DNA from: Hyphomicrobiales bacterium
GTDB lineage: Bacteria; Pseudomonadota; Alphaproteobacteria; Rhizobiales; Rhizobiaceae
Assembly: GCA_900466945.1 (NCBI GenBank)
Contig: UBNV01000007.1
Span: 62,001-126,000, forward strand
DNA length: 64,000 nt
Direction of reading: 5' to 3'
Position 1 is the first letter of the stretch. Each line of letters opens with the position of its first letter. The notes beneath the pieces were generated by a model. It saw only the letters and a program-made list of their open reading frames with translations. It did not search any database and had not been told where the DNA came from. Both the position numbers and the translations under genes were made by a program. Below, one piece after another: positions 27,672-36,057 of this stretch.

Positions 27672-28553
27672 ATGGAAGCGCATGAGAAGGGCTATTTCAC
27701 TGAGGAGACCTCCGTCGAGGTCGTCACCGGCCGCAACGCCAATGCCAAGGACGAGCGTCTCAAGCAGGTGATGGAGGTCATCACCCGCAAACTGCATGAG
27801 GCAGTCAAGGAACTGGAGCCGACCCAGGACGAGTGGATGGAGGCGATCCTCTTCCTCACCCGCACCGGCCAGATGTGCAACGAATGGCGGCAGGAATTCA
27901 TCCTCCTGTCAGACGTGCTCGGCGTCTCGATGCTCGTCGATGCGGTCAACAACCGCAAACCGTCGGGAGCTTCGGAGAGCACGGTGCTCGGCCCCTTCCA
28001 TGTGGCCGACGCCCCCGAACTGCCGATGGGCGCCAATATCTGCTTGGACAGCAAGGGCGAGGACATGGTTATCGAAGGCCGGATCCTCGACACCGAGGGC
28101 AAGCCGATCGCCAATGCCGTCATCGATGTCTGGCAGGCGAATGACGAGGGCTTCTACGATGTCCAGCAAAAGGGCATCCAGCCGGACTTCAACCTGCGCG
28201 GCGTCTTCCGCACCGGGCCGGAGGGGCACTACTGGTTCCGCGCGGTAAAGCCGAAATTCTATCCAATCCCCGACGACGGTCCGGTCGGTCAGCTGCTCGG
28301 CCAACTCGGCCGCCATCCCTATCGTCCGGCGCATCTGCACTACATCATCAAGGCCGATGGGTTCGAGACGCTCGTCACCCACATCTTCGATCCGGATGAT
28401 CCCTACATCCACTCCGACGCTGTCTTCGGCGTAAAGGAAAGCCTGCTCGCAGAGTTCGTCCGCAAGAAGGATGCAAAGCGCGCCGCAGAATACGGCTTTA
28501 CCGAGGAATTCTGGGAGGTGAAGCACGACTTCGTGCTGGTTCGCACGGACTGA
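27672..28553 (+). CDS. Hydroxyquinol 1,2-dioxygenase (intradiol), copy 2
   Basis: A 293-residue Fe(III) intradiol dioxygenase with the helical N-terminal domain (TQDEWMEAILFLTRTGQMCN) and the core ligands: Tyr in DEGFYDVQQ, Tyr in KPKFYPIPDDGP, and two His in YRPAHLHYI. GQLLGQLGRHPYRPAHLH is closer to well-studied hydroxyquinol and chlorocatechol dioxygenases than copy 1 at 19163. It would act after the monooxygenase encoded nine bases upstream. Two non-identical dioxygenases in one operon suggest different substrate ranges (for example substituted hydroxyquinols) or an assembled operon. Confidence 0.92.
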   Translation: MEAHEKGYFTEETSVEVVTGRNANAKDERLKQVMEVITRKLHEAVKELEPTQDEWMEAILFLTRTGQMCNEWRQEFILLSDVLGVSMLVDAVNNRKPSGASESTVLGPFHVADAPELPMGANICLDSKGEDMVIEGRILDTEGKPIANAVIDVWQANDEGFYDVQQKGIQPDFNLRGVFRTGPEGHYWFRAVKPKFYPIPDDGPVGQLLGQLGRHPYRPAHLHYIIKADGFETLVTHIFDPDDPYIHSDAVFGVKESLLAEFVRKKDAKRAAEYGFTEEFWEVKHDFVLVRTD

Positions 28554-28612
28554 CGCCCGGCGTGCTCGGGGCCGTCCCTTACATCTGTGATCATCCGTAA
28601 AACGAATTGGAG

Positions 28613-28639
28613 AAAGAGGGCGCAAACTGCGCCCTCTTT
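28613..28639. terminator. Bidirectional rho-independent terminator
   Basis: A perfect 12-bp stem AAAGAGGGCGCA / TGCGCCCTCTTT with an AAC loop, flanked by A/T at both ends. It separates the rightward hydroxyquinol operon (stop 28553) from the leftward SBP2 gene (stop 28651). Confidence 0.9.
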
Positions 28640-28650
28640 CTATACCCCCC

Positions 28651-29925
28651 TCAGGCCAACGCTTCCATCTTGCCGGCTGCCGGAATGTTCGGCGCCGTCT
28701 TGTTGTCGACGATGACCAGATCGAAGGTGCCATCGTCCTTGCGCCGCCATTGACCACCGACCAACGGCGTCTTCGTCACGTTTTTCGCGGCAAACGGCGG
28801 CACGCCTTGCCCGTTCCACTCGACGCGGCCGACGATCGTGTCGACCTTGGACGCCCCAATCGCTCCGGCCACAGCCTCCGCATCCGTCACGTCCTCCACC
28901 CGGCCCATGACATCGGTCGCCATCTCGAACAGCGAATGAATGAAGCCGATCGGCTGCGTCCAGGGACGGCCGGTCTTGGCCGTGAAGTCCGCCGCGAGAT
29001 CGGCGGCACTCTGTCCCGTCACGGATGACTTGAAGGGATGCTGCGCCGACCACCAGACTTCCGACGATAGGTTGTGACCGGCGGCGCCGAGTGTTTCGAC
29101 CGATTGCGGGAAGAGGATGGCCTTCGCCACCGTCAGCGCCTTCGGATTGAAACCCTGCTGCTTGGCCTGGTTCCAGAAGGTGGTGAAGTCGGGCGGAATG
29201 ACGACACCGGTGATGATATCGCACTGCCCGTCCCTGAAGGCGTTCACCTGGGCGGTAAAATCGTCGGTGAGGTTCTGGTATCGACCCGGATCGAGCAGAT
29301 CGAAACCGGCCTGTGCCAGACCCGGCTTCAAGCCGACATTGGGATCGCCCCAGGCATTGCCATCGGCATCATTGGGGAAGAGCCCGCCGACCTTCTTGTT
29401 GGTGTCGAGCTGGCCCCACATATTGGTGAAGACAGCGATGACATCTTCCAGACCCCAGAAATAATGGTAAGAGAACTCGAACGGCTTCCAGCTCGTCGGA
29501 TCGCCGGGATTGCCCTGTTGTCCGATGAACCAGGGCTGCCACGGCGCCTTGGTGGAAATGCATGGGATGCCTTCGGCCTCGCAGGTCGTGGCGACCGGAT
29601 TCGTGTTTTCCGGTGTCGAAGCGACCAGCATCAGGTTGATCTCGTCCGAGAGGATCAGTTCCTTGGCCACGTCCGCCGCACGGTTCGGGTTCGACTGGCT
29701 GTCCTTGACGATGATCTCGAAGTTCTTGCCCACCTCGGTCGCGAGGAAGGAGGCGATGTTATAGGCATCACTCTCGCCGAAGCTCGCCAGCGGGCCAGTT
29801 TGCGGGCTCACATAGCCGAGCTTGATCTTGGCCCCTTGAGCGATCGCCGGTGCGGCGAGGCCTCCGAAACCATAAGCGAGACCGGTAGCAGCCCCCGCCT
29901 TCAGCAGTTTTCTGCGCGTAATCAT
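28651..29925 (-). CDS. Orphan Liv-type ABC binding protein (SBP2), Tat-type signal
   Basis: A 424-residue Peripla_BP_6 protein with the signal TRRKLLKAGAATGLAYG and APAIAQ cleavage site. Its mature start KIKLGYVSPQTGPLASFGES and the blocks DSQSNPNRAA, APWQPWFIGQQGNP, VGGLFPNDADGNAWGD and YQNLTDDFTAQVNAF match SBP1 almost word for word, so the two are recent-to-moderate paralogues. No permease or ATPase gene accompanies it; it probably feeds the LivFGHM complex encoded on the facing operon. It is third in a leftward unit after the extradiol dioxygenase and hydrolase genes. Confidence 0.92.
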   Translation of the reverse strand: MITRRKLLKAGAATGLAYGFGGLAAPAIAQGAKIKLGYVSPQTGPLASFGESDAYNIASFLATEVGKNFEIIVKDSQSNPNRAADVAKELILSDEINLMLVASTPENTNPVATTCEAEGIPCISTKAPWQPWFIGQQGNPGDPTSWKPFEFSYHYFWGLEDVIAVFTNMWGQLDTNKKVGGLFPNDADGNAWGDPNVGLKPGLAQAGFDLLDPGRYQNLTDDFTAQVNAFRDGQCDIITGVVIPPDFTTFWNQAKQQGFNPKALTVAKAILFPQSVETLGAAGHNLSSEVWWSAQHPFKSSVTGQSAADLAADFTAKTGRPWTQPIGFIHSLFEMATDVMGRVEDVTDAEAVAGAIGASKVDTIVGRVEWNGQGVPPFAAKNVTKTPLVGGQWRRKDDGTFDLVIVDNKTAPNIPAAGKMEALA

Positions 29926-29955
29926 GCTGTCCTCCTCCCAGTTATGTTTGTAAGA

Positions 29956-30618
29956 CTACGCCGCGACGCGGCGAAACGGCCGGTTTCCCTCCGCGAGATC
30001 GCGAAGCATCGCATCCAGCGCCGCCACTTCCATGTCCGATGCCTGGTGGGCCCGTCCTGGAAACAGCTCACATCTGAGCCTCGCCCGTGACCTCCCAAGT
30101 GCCTCGGAAGCTTCCGCGAAGGCCGAGACCGGGATCCACGGATCCTGGTCCGAACCGGTGAGATAGACGGGCAACCCATCCAGATCCCGGGCCGCCCGCT
30201 CGTCATCCGCATGGCCCACGCGGCACCCCGTAAGATTGACCATTGCGCCATTCCAGGACCCGAAGGCCATGGCATATTCGAGCGACAGGCAGGCGCCTTG
30301 GCTGAAACCCCCGATGATAAGTGGTTTCTCCACTCCGCCTGCCTGCCGCAAGGCCCCCACGAGCCCCTCGACATACTCGAGCGAAGCGTGAAGCTCCGCC
30401 CGCGTCGAATCCGTCAGCGCATCCGTGGCGCGCGCCCCATACCAGGTATTGCCGGCGGCGCGCGGCAGGCAAAAGGACACGCCGCGCACCGAAAGCCGTC
30501 CGACGACCTGCTCCACCATGTCCTCGGGTGATTGGGTCCGTCCGTGCACGAAAACGCAGAGCACAGCGGCCTCTGCAGGTGCAACGCCAAATGTCAGAGG
30601 CTCCCCATGAATGGCCAT
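29956..30618 (-). CDS. Alpha/beta hydrolase, carboxylesterase/MhqD type
   Basis: A 220-residue hydrolase of the phospholipase/carboxylesterase family (Abhydrolase_2). The nucleophile is Ser in IGGFSQGACLS, the acid is Asp in GSDQDPWIP, and the base is His in PGRAHQAS; CVFVHGRTQSPEDM carries the oxyanion loop. In Bacillus the equivalent MhqD is paired with the ring-cleaving dioxygenases MhqE/MhqO in hydroquinone resistance, and the same pair occurs here with a 13-base gap. It may open or hydrolyse an acylated or lactone ring-cleavage product. Confidence 0.85.
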   Translation of the reverse strand: MAIHGEPLTFGVAPAEAAVLCVFVHGRTQSPEDMVEQVVGRLSVRGVSFCLPRAAGNTWYGARATDALTDSTRAELHASLEYVEGLVGALRQAGGVEKPLIIGGFSQGACLSLEYAMAFGSWNGAMVNLTGCRVGHADDERAARDLDGLPVYLTGSDQDPWIPVSAFAEASEALGRSRARLRCELFPGRAHQASDMEVAALDAMLRDLAEGNRPFRRVAA

Positions 30619-30631
30619 GATCGCCCCCCGC

Positions 30632-31588
30632 TTAGAAGTTTGCGGGTTCGAGGCCGGCGATCAGTTCCTCGCGGCGATCCTCGAACCACGGCGGGAAGAC
30701 CAGCGTGGTGCCAATCGCGTCAGCTGGCTCGTCCAGTGCCCATCCACCTTCGACCGACCAGGCGATCTCGAACAGCGCCCCACCCGGCGAGCGCACATAG
30801 CAGGACTTGAAGTAGTTCCGATCCTTCTGGTCGGAGACATCGGTAAAGCCGAGGCCTTCGATATGGGCCTTCAGCTTCAGCTGGTTCTCTTCATTGCCGG
30901 TGTTGAGCGCCAGGTGATGGATCGTGCCACCGGAGAGCGTCCAGGTGCCCTGCGGCCCGGTGGGTTGGTGAATGATCTCGACCATGCTTGATGGTCCGCC
31001 ATTGTTGGGAACCGAGAACATCAGGCCCTCGTCGCTGTCGGCTTCCTTCGTCATGCCCATCGCCACCGTCAGGAAGTCGTCCATGGAGGTGCGATCGAAA
31101 ACCGCGACGGCCGCGCCATAGATGCCACGGATGCCATGCGCTGCACCGACGCCATTGGCTTCGCTGGTGATCGGCGCGCGGGTATCGGCCGGGCTCTCGA
31201 CCAGCTCGTGATCGATCCCGCACGGATGGGCGAGCGCGACGCGCGTGATGCCGAAACGGCTCGTCTTCGCGGCCGCAATGCCGCGCTCGTTCAGCCGGTC
31301 GACCCAGTAGTCTGCCGAGCCGACCGGGATGGAGAGCTGGATGATCTTGGACTGATTGGTGCCACGCTTGCCGTAGATCCCGGGCTTCTTGAAAGGAAAG
31401 GTCGTGACGATGGTCGACGGATCGCCGTTCTTTGCACCGTAATAGAGGTGATAGACCGGGATCACGCCGTCGAAAAGCACCGTGCGCTTGATCGAATGCA
31501 GGCCAAGTATCTTTGTGTAAAAGTCATAGTCCTCCTGCGCACCGTCGGTGCTCAGCGTGAGGTGATGATAACCCGAGATGAACGACAT
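30632..31588 (-). CDS. VOC-fold extradiol dioxygenase, PcpA/LinE/MhqO type
   Basis: A 318-residue protein made of two vicinal-oxygen-chelate domains. The Fe(II) ligands fit His in ISGYHHLTLST, His in GTIHHLALN and Glu in ALFEIAWSVEG, as in PcpA-family ring-cleaving dioxygenases that open hydroquinones (para-diols) rather than catechols. GGAGGAG precedes ATG 31588; the frame to 31705 is an upstream extension without support. First gene of a leftward three-gene unit, divergent from LysR2. It could give the organism a hydroquinone branch beside the hydroxyquinol branch. Confidence 0.9.
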   Translation of the reverse strand: MSFISGYHHLTLSTDGAQEDYDFYTKILGLHSIKRTVLFDGVIPVYHLYYGAKNGDPSTIVTTFPFKKPGIYGKRGTNQSKIIQLSIPVGSADYWVDRLNERGIAAAKTSRFGITRVALAHPCGIDHELVESPADTRAPITSEANGVGAAHGIRGIYGAAVAVFDRTSMDDFLTVAMGMTKEADSDEGLMFSVPNNGGPSSMVEIIHQPTGPQGTWTLSGGTIHHLALNTGNEENQLKLKAHIEGLGFTDVSDQKDRNYFKSCYVRSPGGALFEIAWSVEGGWALDEPADAIGTTLVFPPWFEDRREELIAGLEPANF

Positions 31589-31761
31589 ACTATTTCTCCT
31601 CCATAGTCTGCGCGTGCAGGCACGGAGCCGACCTGAAACGCACGGGCCCTCCTGCGGCAGGGCCTGCCACACCCGTTCTCCTCGCGTCGGATCGGATCCT
31701 CCCAATCGTCAGACTATATCGGCGCGGGTGCCGTCTGTTGATAAAATTGCTTATGTTCCGT

Positions 31762-31776
31762 ATAGCAGATTGCTAT
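31762..31776. promoter_or_regulatory. LysR-type palindrome over the LysR2 start
   Basis: ATAGCAGATTGCTAT is a perfect inverted repeat (ATAGC/GCTAT around five bases) whose last two bases are the A and T of the LysR2 start codon. A weaker ATAA...TTAT repeat lies just upstream at 31741-31754, the spacing expected for a LysR recognition plus activation site pair. It matches the 19063-19077 palindrome at 12 of 15 positions. Confidence 0.6.
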
Positions 31777-32764
31777 GAAGATCGATGAACGTCACCTCGT
31801 CCAGCTCGCCGCCGTCGCCGAAACAGGAGGCGTCACGGAAGGTGCAGCTCTGCTCGGCATGACCCAGCCGGCCGTGTCGCGCACCCTGTCCATGCTGGAA
31901 CGTCGCGTCGGCGAGCCGCTCTTCATCCCAGGCAAGCGGCCCCTGCAGTTGACTCCGCTCGGCCAACAACTCGCGATTCAGGGCCGTTCGATCCTCGGTG
32001 CCTCGCGCAAGGCGGTCGAGATTATCAGAAGTTTCCAATCCGGCACGGCCGGCCGCATCAAGATCGGCGGCGTTCCGTTCTTCATGGATGCCGTGATCTC
32101 ACAGATGGTCGCCTCGTTCCAGGGTCAGGAACGCGACATCATGGTCGAGCAATCCTATGGCAACCTGCCGGATCTGCTCAGCGAGCTCGACTCGAGCCAG
32201 ATCGACATGGCGATCACACCGATCGGCAGCACCGACCTGAAAAGCGATTTCGTATTTCAACCGATCCTGCCCGGGCGCAACGTACTGACCTGCGCCGTCG
32301 GCCACCCTCTTCTGCGCAAGCGGCGCCTCAGCGTCGACGACATGCTGACCTATCCCTGGGTCGCCCCCCTGCCGGGCTCGCCGCTCGTGCTCGACCTGCA
32401 CAATATCCTGATCACCCTTGGCATCAGCGAGTTGCAGGTTCGCTACTCGGGCGGCTCGCTTCTGTCCGTCGTCAATTACATAGCCTCGACTGATGCCCTG
32501 GCGATCCTGCCGCATTCTGTGGTTTTTTCCTTCAAGGGTGAGAACAAGATCTCGATCGTCCCCGTCGACATCCCCCAGCCCGAACGAACACTCGGCATCA
32601 TCACCAAGCGCAAAACCTATCCCAACCCCGCCTGCCGCAAGTTCCAGGACCATATCACCAGGGAATTCACAGACCTCAAGAAGGTGATAGAACGCCACGA
32701 AAAATCGATCGTCTGGGGTCAGGGTCCCTTTCTGGCGGAGCGAGATCGAACGAACGAAGACTGA
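31775..32764 (+). CDS. LysR-family regulator, paralogue of LysR1 (LysR2)
   Basis: A 329-residue LysR protein: winged helix-turn-helix at residues 5-65 (GVTEGAALLGMTQPAVSRTL) and a type 2 periplasmic-fold effector domain. It is divergent from the extradiol dioxygenase operon with 186 bases between starts. Shared segments with LysR1 include FQPILPGRNV/FQQILPGRNV, VAPLPGSPL/VAPPPGSPL and RYSGGSL-SVVNY. The near-identical operators suggest both proteins may bind both sites, linking the two aromatic units. Confidence 0.9.
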   Translation: MKIDERHLVQLAAVAETGGVTEGAALLGMTQPAVSRTLSMLERRVGEPLFIPGKRPLQLTPLGQQLAIQGRSILGASRKAVEIIRSFQSGTAGRIKIGGVPFFMDAVISQMVASFQGQERDIMVEQSYGNLPDLLSELDSSQIDMAITPIGSTDLKSDFVFQPILPGRNVLTCAVGHPLLRKRRLSVDDMLTYPWVAPLPGSPLVLDLHNILITLGISELQVRYSGGSLLSVVNYIASTDALAILPHSVVFSFKGENKISIVPVDIPQPERTLGIITKRKTYPNPACRKFQDHITREFTDLKKVIERHEKSIVWGQGPFLAERDRTNED

Positions 32765-33033
32765 TCGACGGACGGCAACCCGCGCCACCTGACGGCTGCC
32801 CACAGGCTCGTTCCGGGATTGCCTGACGTCCAGACAGCAAAACCGGTGAACGTTTTGCACGTCTACCACCGCGCCGCCCAAAAGGATTAGCCCGGGCGCG
32901 GATTGGCAACTCAATCTCTGACCGAGAACCTGCCATATCTTCAATATCGGGACAGTTGCAGGTCATTCGGAGATAAAGGCGCGATGAGGTCAGTCAAGGT
33001 TAGCCAGCGACGGGACGTCGGGCGGCCCGTTAC
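32765..33033. other. Intergenic boundary between aromatic and polysaccharide regions
   Basis: About 270 bases with no gene, no clear hairpin terminator and no repeat that I could see. It separates the catabolic block from the polysaccharide locus and should hold the promoter for the first flippase. Confidence 0.4.
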
Positions 33034-34572
33034 ATGGCATCGATCATGACGCAGGTCGATGCCAGTGGCGATGTCTATCCATTGCCGAGCAGCAAGAGCA
33101 AGTCCCCGCTCTCGGAGCGAACCGTCAGGGCCGGGCTTCTGACGACTGGTGGCCGCCTTTTCACGAAGTGCCTCGACTTCATCACCCTTCTAATTCTTGC
33201 GCGGTTTCTAGGTCCTGAAGAGTTCGGCCTAGTTGCCATGGCGATGACCGCCGTGCTGATCGTCGAAACTCTCTCCGAAATGCCGCTGGCAGCTGCTCTC
33301 CTGAACCATCAGCAGCCGACGGAAAGCATGTATGATACGGCACTGTCGATCGCCGCACTCCGCGCTCTGACGATCATAGCACTCCTCTGCGTCATGGCCT
33401 GGCCCCTGTCCCTGCTCTATCAGGAGCCCCGACTGATCGCACTGCAATCGGCGCTGTCTCTCGCGCCCGCCATGCGCGGACTGCTGAGCCAGAAGCTGAC
33501 GGAATATACGAGAGTTATGGACTTCCGGCGAGACGTAGTGCTCGACATCATCGCCAAGGCTGGTGCGCTTCTGATTGCCGCTATCCTTGCAATTGCCACC
33601 GGCAGTTATTGGGCAATCGCCATCGGAAAGATTTCCAGCACGGCGCTTGCAATGGTCGCGTCATATTTCCTCGCTCCGCAGCGATTTCGCTTCACGCTCC
33701 GCGACTGGCATATCTTCTCCGACATGCTGGGCTGGAATGCTGCTCGGCAATTGCTGTCGGCCGTGAACTGGCAGGCTGACAAGGTCGTGCTGCCCCGCTA
33801 TGTCGATATCGGGACATTCGGTCAGTTCACCTGGGCCGACAATCTGATAGCCGTGCCGGCCCAGGCGATCATCCAGCCCATCACACCACCTCTGTTTTCC
33901 GCGTTTGTCGGAGCGCGTCAGGCTGGAAACCTCGGCAAGGCCTACCTGAAGGCATCGGCAGGGGTCTATTCGATCATGGCCCCCCTCTTCCTCGCGATGG
34001 GATTGCTGTCCGAGCCCATTATCCACCTGATCCTTGGCCCTGCCTGGCGGGAAACTGCCCCGATCCTTACCTGGCTCGCCTTTGCTGCCGCTGTGGGGTA
34101 TGCACCGACGGTGCTCCTGCCGGCGCTCGCCATGTCTCTCAACAGGACGAGAATTGCCTTCGTAAAGCTGGCAATCGAGTTTTGCGTGAAGGTTCCTCTG
34201 ATCGTCGGTCTGACCATGGCCATGACGCTGCAAGGGCTGTTGATCGGTCACGCCATCGCAGCCGTGATCGGCTTCCTGGTCAACCTCTTTCTCGTCGGAA
34301 AACTGATACAACTCCGTATCGTGACGCAGCTTTCGAGCCTGCTGCGCCCGACAGTCTCAATGCTGCCGATGGCACTCATCCTGTTTGCGGTGCAACCATT
34401 GTTCACCCCCGATGACAGCGCGCTGCAGACCTTCTTGAACCTTGCCTGGGTCTCCGCTCTGGCGGCCGCGATTTTCACTGCAACGACCCTGATCCTGTGG
34501 AAACTCGCAGGCGCACCGGACAGCTGCGAATCCCTGCTGTTGCGGATGACGCGGAAGATCGTGACCGGCTGA
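33034..34572 (+). CDS. Lipopolysaccharide/exopolysaccharide flippase, Wzx-like (copy 1)
   Basis: A 512-residue inner-membrane protein of the MATE/MOP superfamily (Polysacc_synt family), with about 12-14 helices after a 30-residue soluble N-terminus. LDFITLLILARFLGPEEFGLVAMA near residue 50 is the typical first-helix pair motif of Wzx/RfbX proteins. It should move lipid-linked repeat units across the inner membrane for polymerisation by the Wzy-like protein at 48243. Ribosome site is weak at both ATG 33034 and ATG 33046. A second, different flippase gene is at 45468. Confidence 0.88.
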   Translation: MASIMTQVDASGDVYPLPSSKSKSPLSERTVRAGLLTTGGRLFTKCLDFITLLILARFLGPEEFGLVAMAMTAVLIVETLSEMPLAAALLNHQQPTESMYDTALSIAALRALTIIALLCVMAWPLSLLYQEPRLIALQSALSLAPAMRGLLSQKLTEYTRVMDFRRDVVLDIIAKAGALLIAAILAIATGSYWAIAIGKISSTALAMVASYFLAPQRFRFTLRDWHIFSDMLGWNAARQLLSAVNWQADKVVLPRYVDIGTFGQFTWADNLIAVPAQAIIQPITPPLFSAFVGARQAGNLGKAYLKASAGVYSIMAPLFLAMGLLSEPIIHLILGPAWRETAPILTWLAFAAAVGYAPTVLLPALAMSLNRTRIAFVKLAIEFCVKVPLIVGLTMAMTLQGLLIGHAIAAVIGFLVNLFLVGKLIQLRIVTQLSSLLRPTVSMLPMALILFAVQPLFTPDDSALQTFLNLAWVSALAAAIFTATTLILWKLAGAPDSCESLLLRMTRKIVTG

Positions 34573-34637
34573 GCGACGAAGTACGACGCAGTTTAGTGAA
34601 AGACCGTGCCCTATGCCGGTAGACGCACTGGAATTGC

Positions 34638-35963
34638 TCAGCCGACAAAGGGAACGGAGGCAACCGCACGACGCCCGTGATCGTTCGGCGCGAGTTGTGG
34701 TGAGCCGGCTTTGATCACCTGCTGCCGATAGATGTCGAGGAGGCTTCGCTCCCAAGCCAGCGAAGACAGCGCCAGTTTTTCCCGATCCTGGAAACCCTTG
34801 AAACTCATCTGGGAGATGTGACCGTTGTCTGCGGCCAATTCGGCCAGGGAACGGCTGAGCCCTCCCGTTTCGTATGGATTGCAGGACAGGCCAACTCCCT
34901 GTTGAAGGATCTCGTCGCGCGTTGCGGCAAAATCGCTGATGATCACGGGGATGCCCGATGTGAAGGCCTCGTAAGCAACAAGTGAAAATGTCTCGCGTGA
35001 ACGCGTCGGCACGACCAGGCAACGCGTCTCGGCCGCAATTTCCTTCAGCCCTCTCCGGTCCTTGAAACCAGCGATCTTCGCGCCTGGATAGATGTCCGTG
35101 ATCTCGGAGGCCAGGGCACCTTCACCGACGAATGTGATGGGCACATTTGCCTGCTTGGCCGCTTCGGCCAGGAGCAATACCCCTTTGTCGTGTTCAAGGC
35201 GACCGACGAAAAGAAAACTGCGATTTGCCTCAGCATGCACGCGCGCGTCGGACCACGGCTGAACCGGATTGCGCAGCACCTTGATGACATCGGCAGGGAT
35301 GCCACCTCGTTCGAGCAGGGGAACCATGCCTTCGTGCACAGCAAGCACCGTCGCCCCCGATCCCGAGAGATCCATCAGAAAGCGCCGCTCGATATCCCGG
35401 GCAATCCGCCATGTTTTTTCGAGCCGAGACCGACGATCGCAATTGGCGCCGAGACAGGGAAGCGACAGGGGTTTGGCCGTACAGGGCAGGCCCTGCTGAA
35501 AGTGAAAATAGCCACCATTAGGGCAGGCGAGAAAATAGTCATGCGCCGTGAGGATGACACGGTCCATCACGGGCCGAAGCGCATCGAAGATGGAGGGCGA
35601 GAGGATCTTGGACCAGTTGTGAACGTGGTAGAGCGTCTCCGGCGTATCCTTCGTACGGATGAGCGATTTGAGCCGTCGGGCCGCCGGGACGTTGTAGAGC
35701 CCCTTGACCACGGCCATCGCAAAGGAACTGCTGCGGAGGTCGCTGGCACCCACTGCATGAAGCGTGATGCCACGCAGGGTCAACTCCTCGTTTCGGCCGA
35801 AATCACCGCAGAAATACTCTACCGAAAGTCCGCGATCCGCGAGCATGCCGGCATTCCTGAGCGCAATAACCGAGGGGCCGTCCCGCGGCTCGGAAAGATC
35901 GCTGATCACCACCACTCGACGCGGGAGGCCTTCCACTCCGCTGGCATCCGTCAGTCCCGTCAT
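34638..35963 (-). CDS. Glycosyltransferase, GT4 family
   Basis: A 441-residue GT-B fold enzyme. The N-terminal acceptor domain starts RVVVISDLSEPRDGPSVIAL; the donor domain has FLFVGRLEHDKGVLLLAEAA and the nucleotide-sugar block RSRETFSLVAYEAFTSGIPVI, an E-x7-E type motif of retaining GT4 enzymes. A Cys-rich stretch (CPNGGYFHF...CTAKPLSLPCLGANC) is typical of a GT4 subgroup in exopolysaccharide loci. GGGGGAA lies before ATG 35963. It is convergent with the flippase and would add one sugar of the repeat unit; which one is unknown. Confidence 0.88.
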   Translation of the reverse strand: MTGLTDASGVEGLPRRVVVISDLSEPRDGPSVIALRNAGMLADRGLSVEYFCGDFGRNEELTLRGITLHAVGASDLRSSSFAMAVVKGLYNVPAARRLKSLIRTKDTPETLYHVHNWSKILSPSIFDALRPVMDRVILTAHDYFLACPNGGYFHFQQGLPCTAKPLSLPCLGANCDRRSRLEKTWRIARDIERRFLMDLSGSGATVLAVHEGMVPLLERGGIPADVIKVLRNPVQPWSDARVHAEANRSFLFVGRLEHDKGVLLLAEAAKQANVPITFVGEGALASEITDIYPGAKIAGFKDRRGLKEIAAETRCLVVPTRSRETFSLVAYEAFTSGIPVIISDFAATRDEILQQGVGLSCNPYETGGLSRSLAELAADNGHISQMSFKGFQDREKLALSSLAWERSLLDIYRQQVIKAGSPQLAPNDHGRRAVASVPFVG

Positions 35964-36057
35964 CGCGCGTTCCCCCTACGCTGACATCAAAACGCATATG
36001 ATCTTCACATCCGCTCCCCCCGCGGGCGGCTCCCCATGTCCTTACGCAAGAGAGCCG

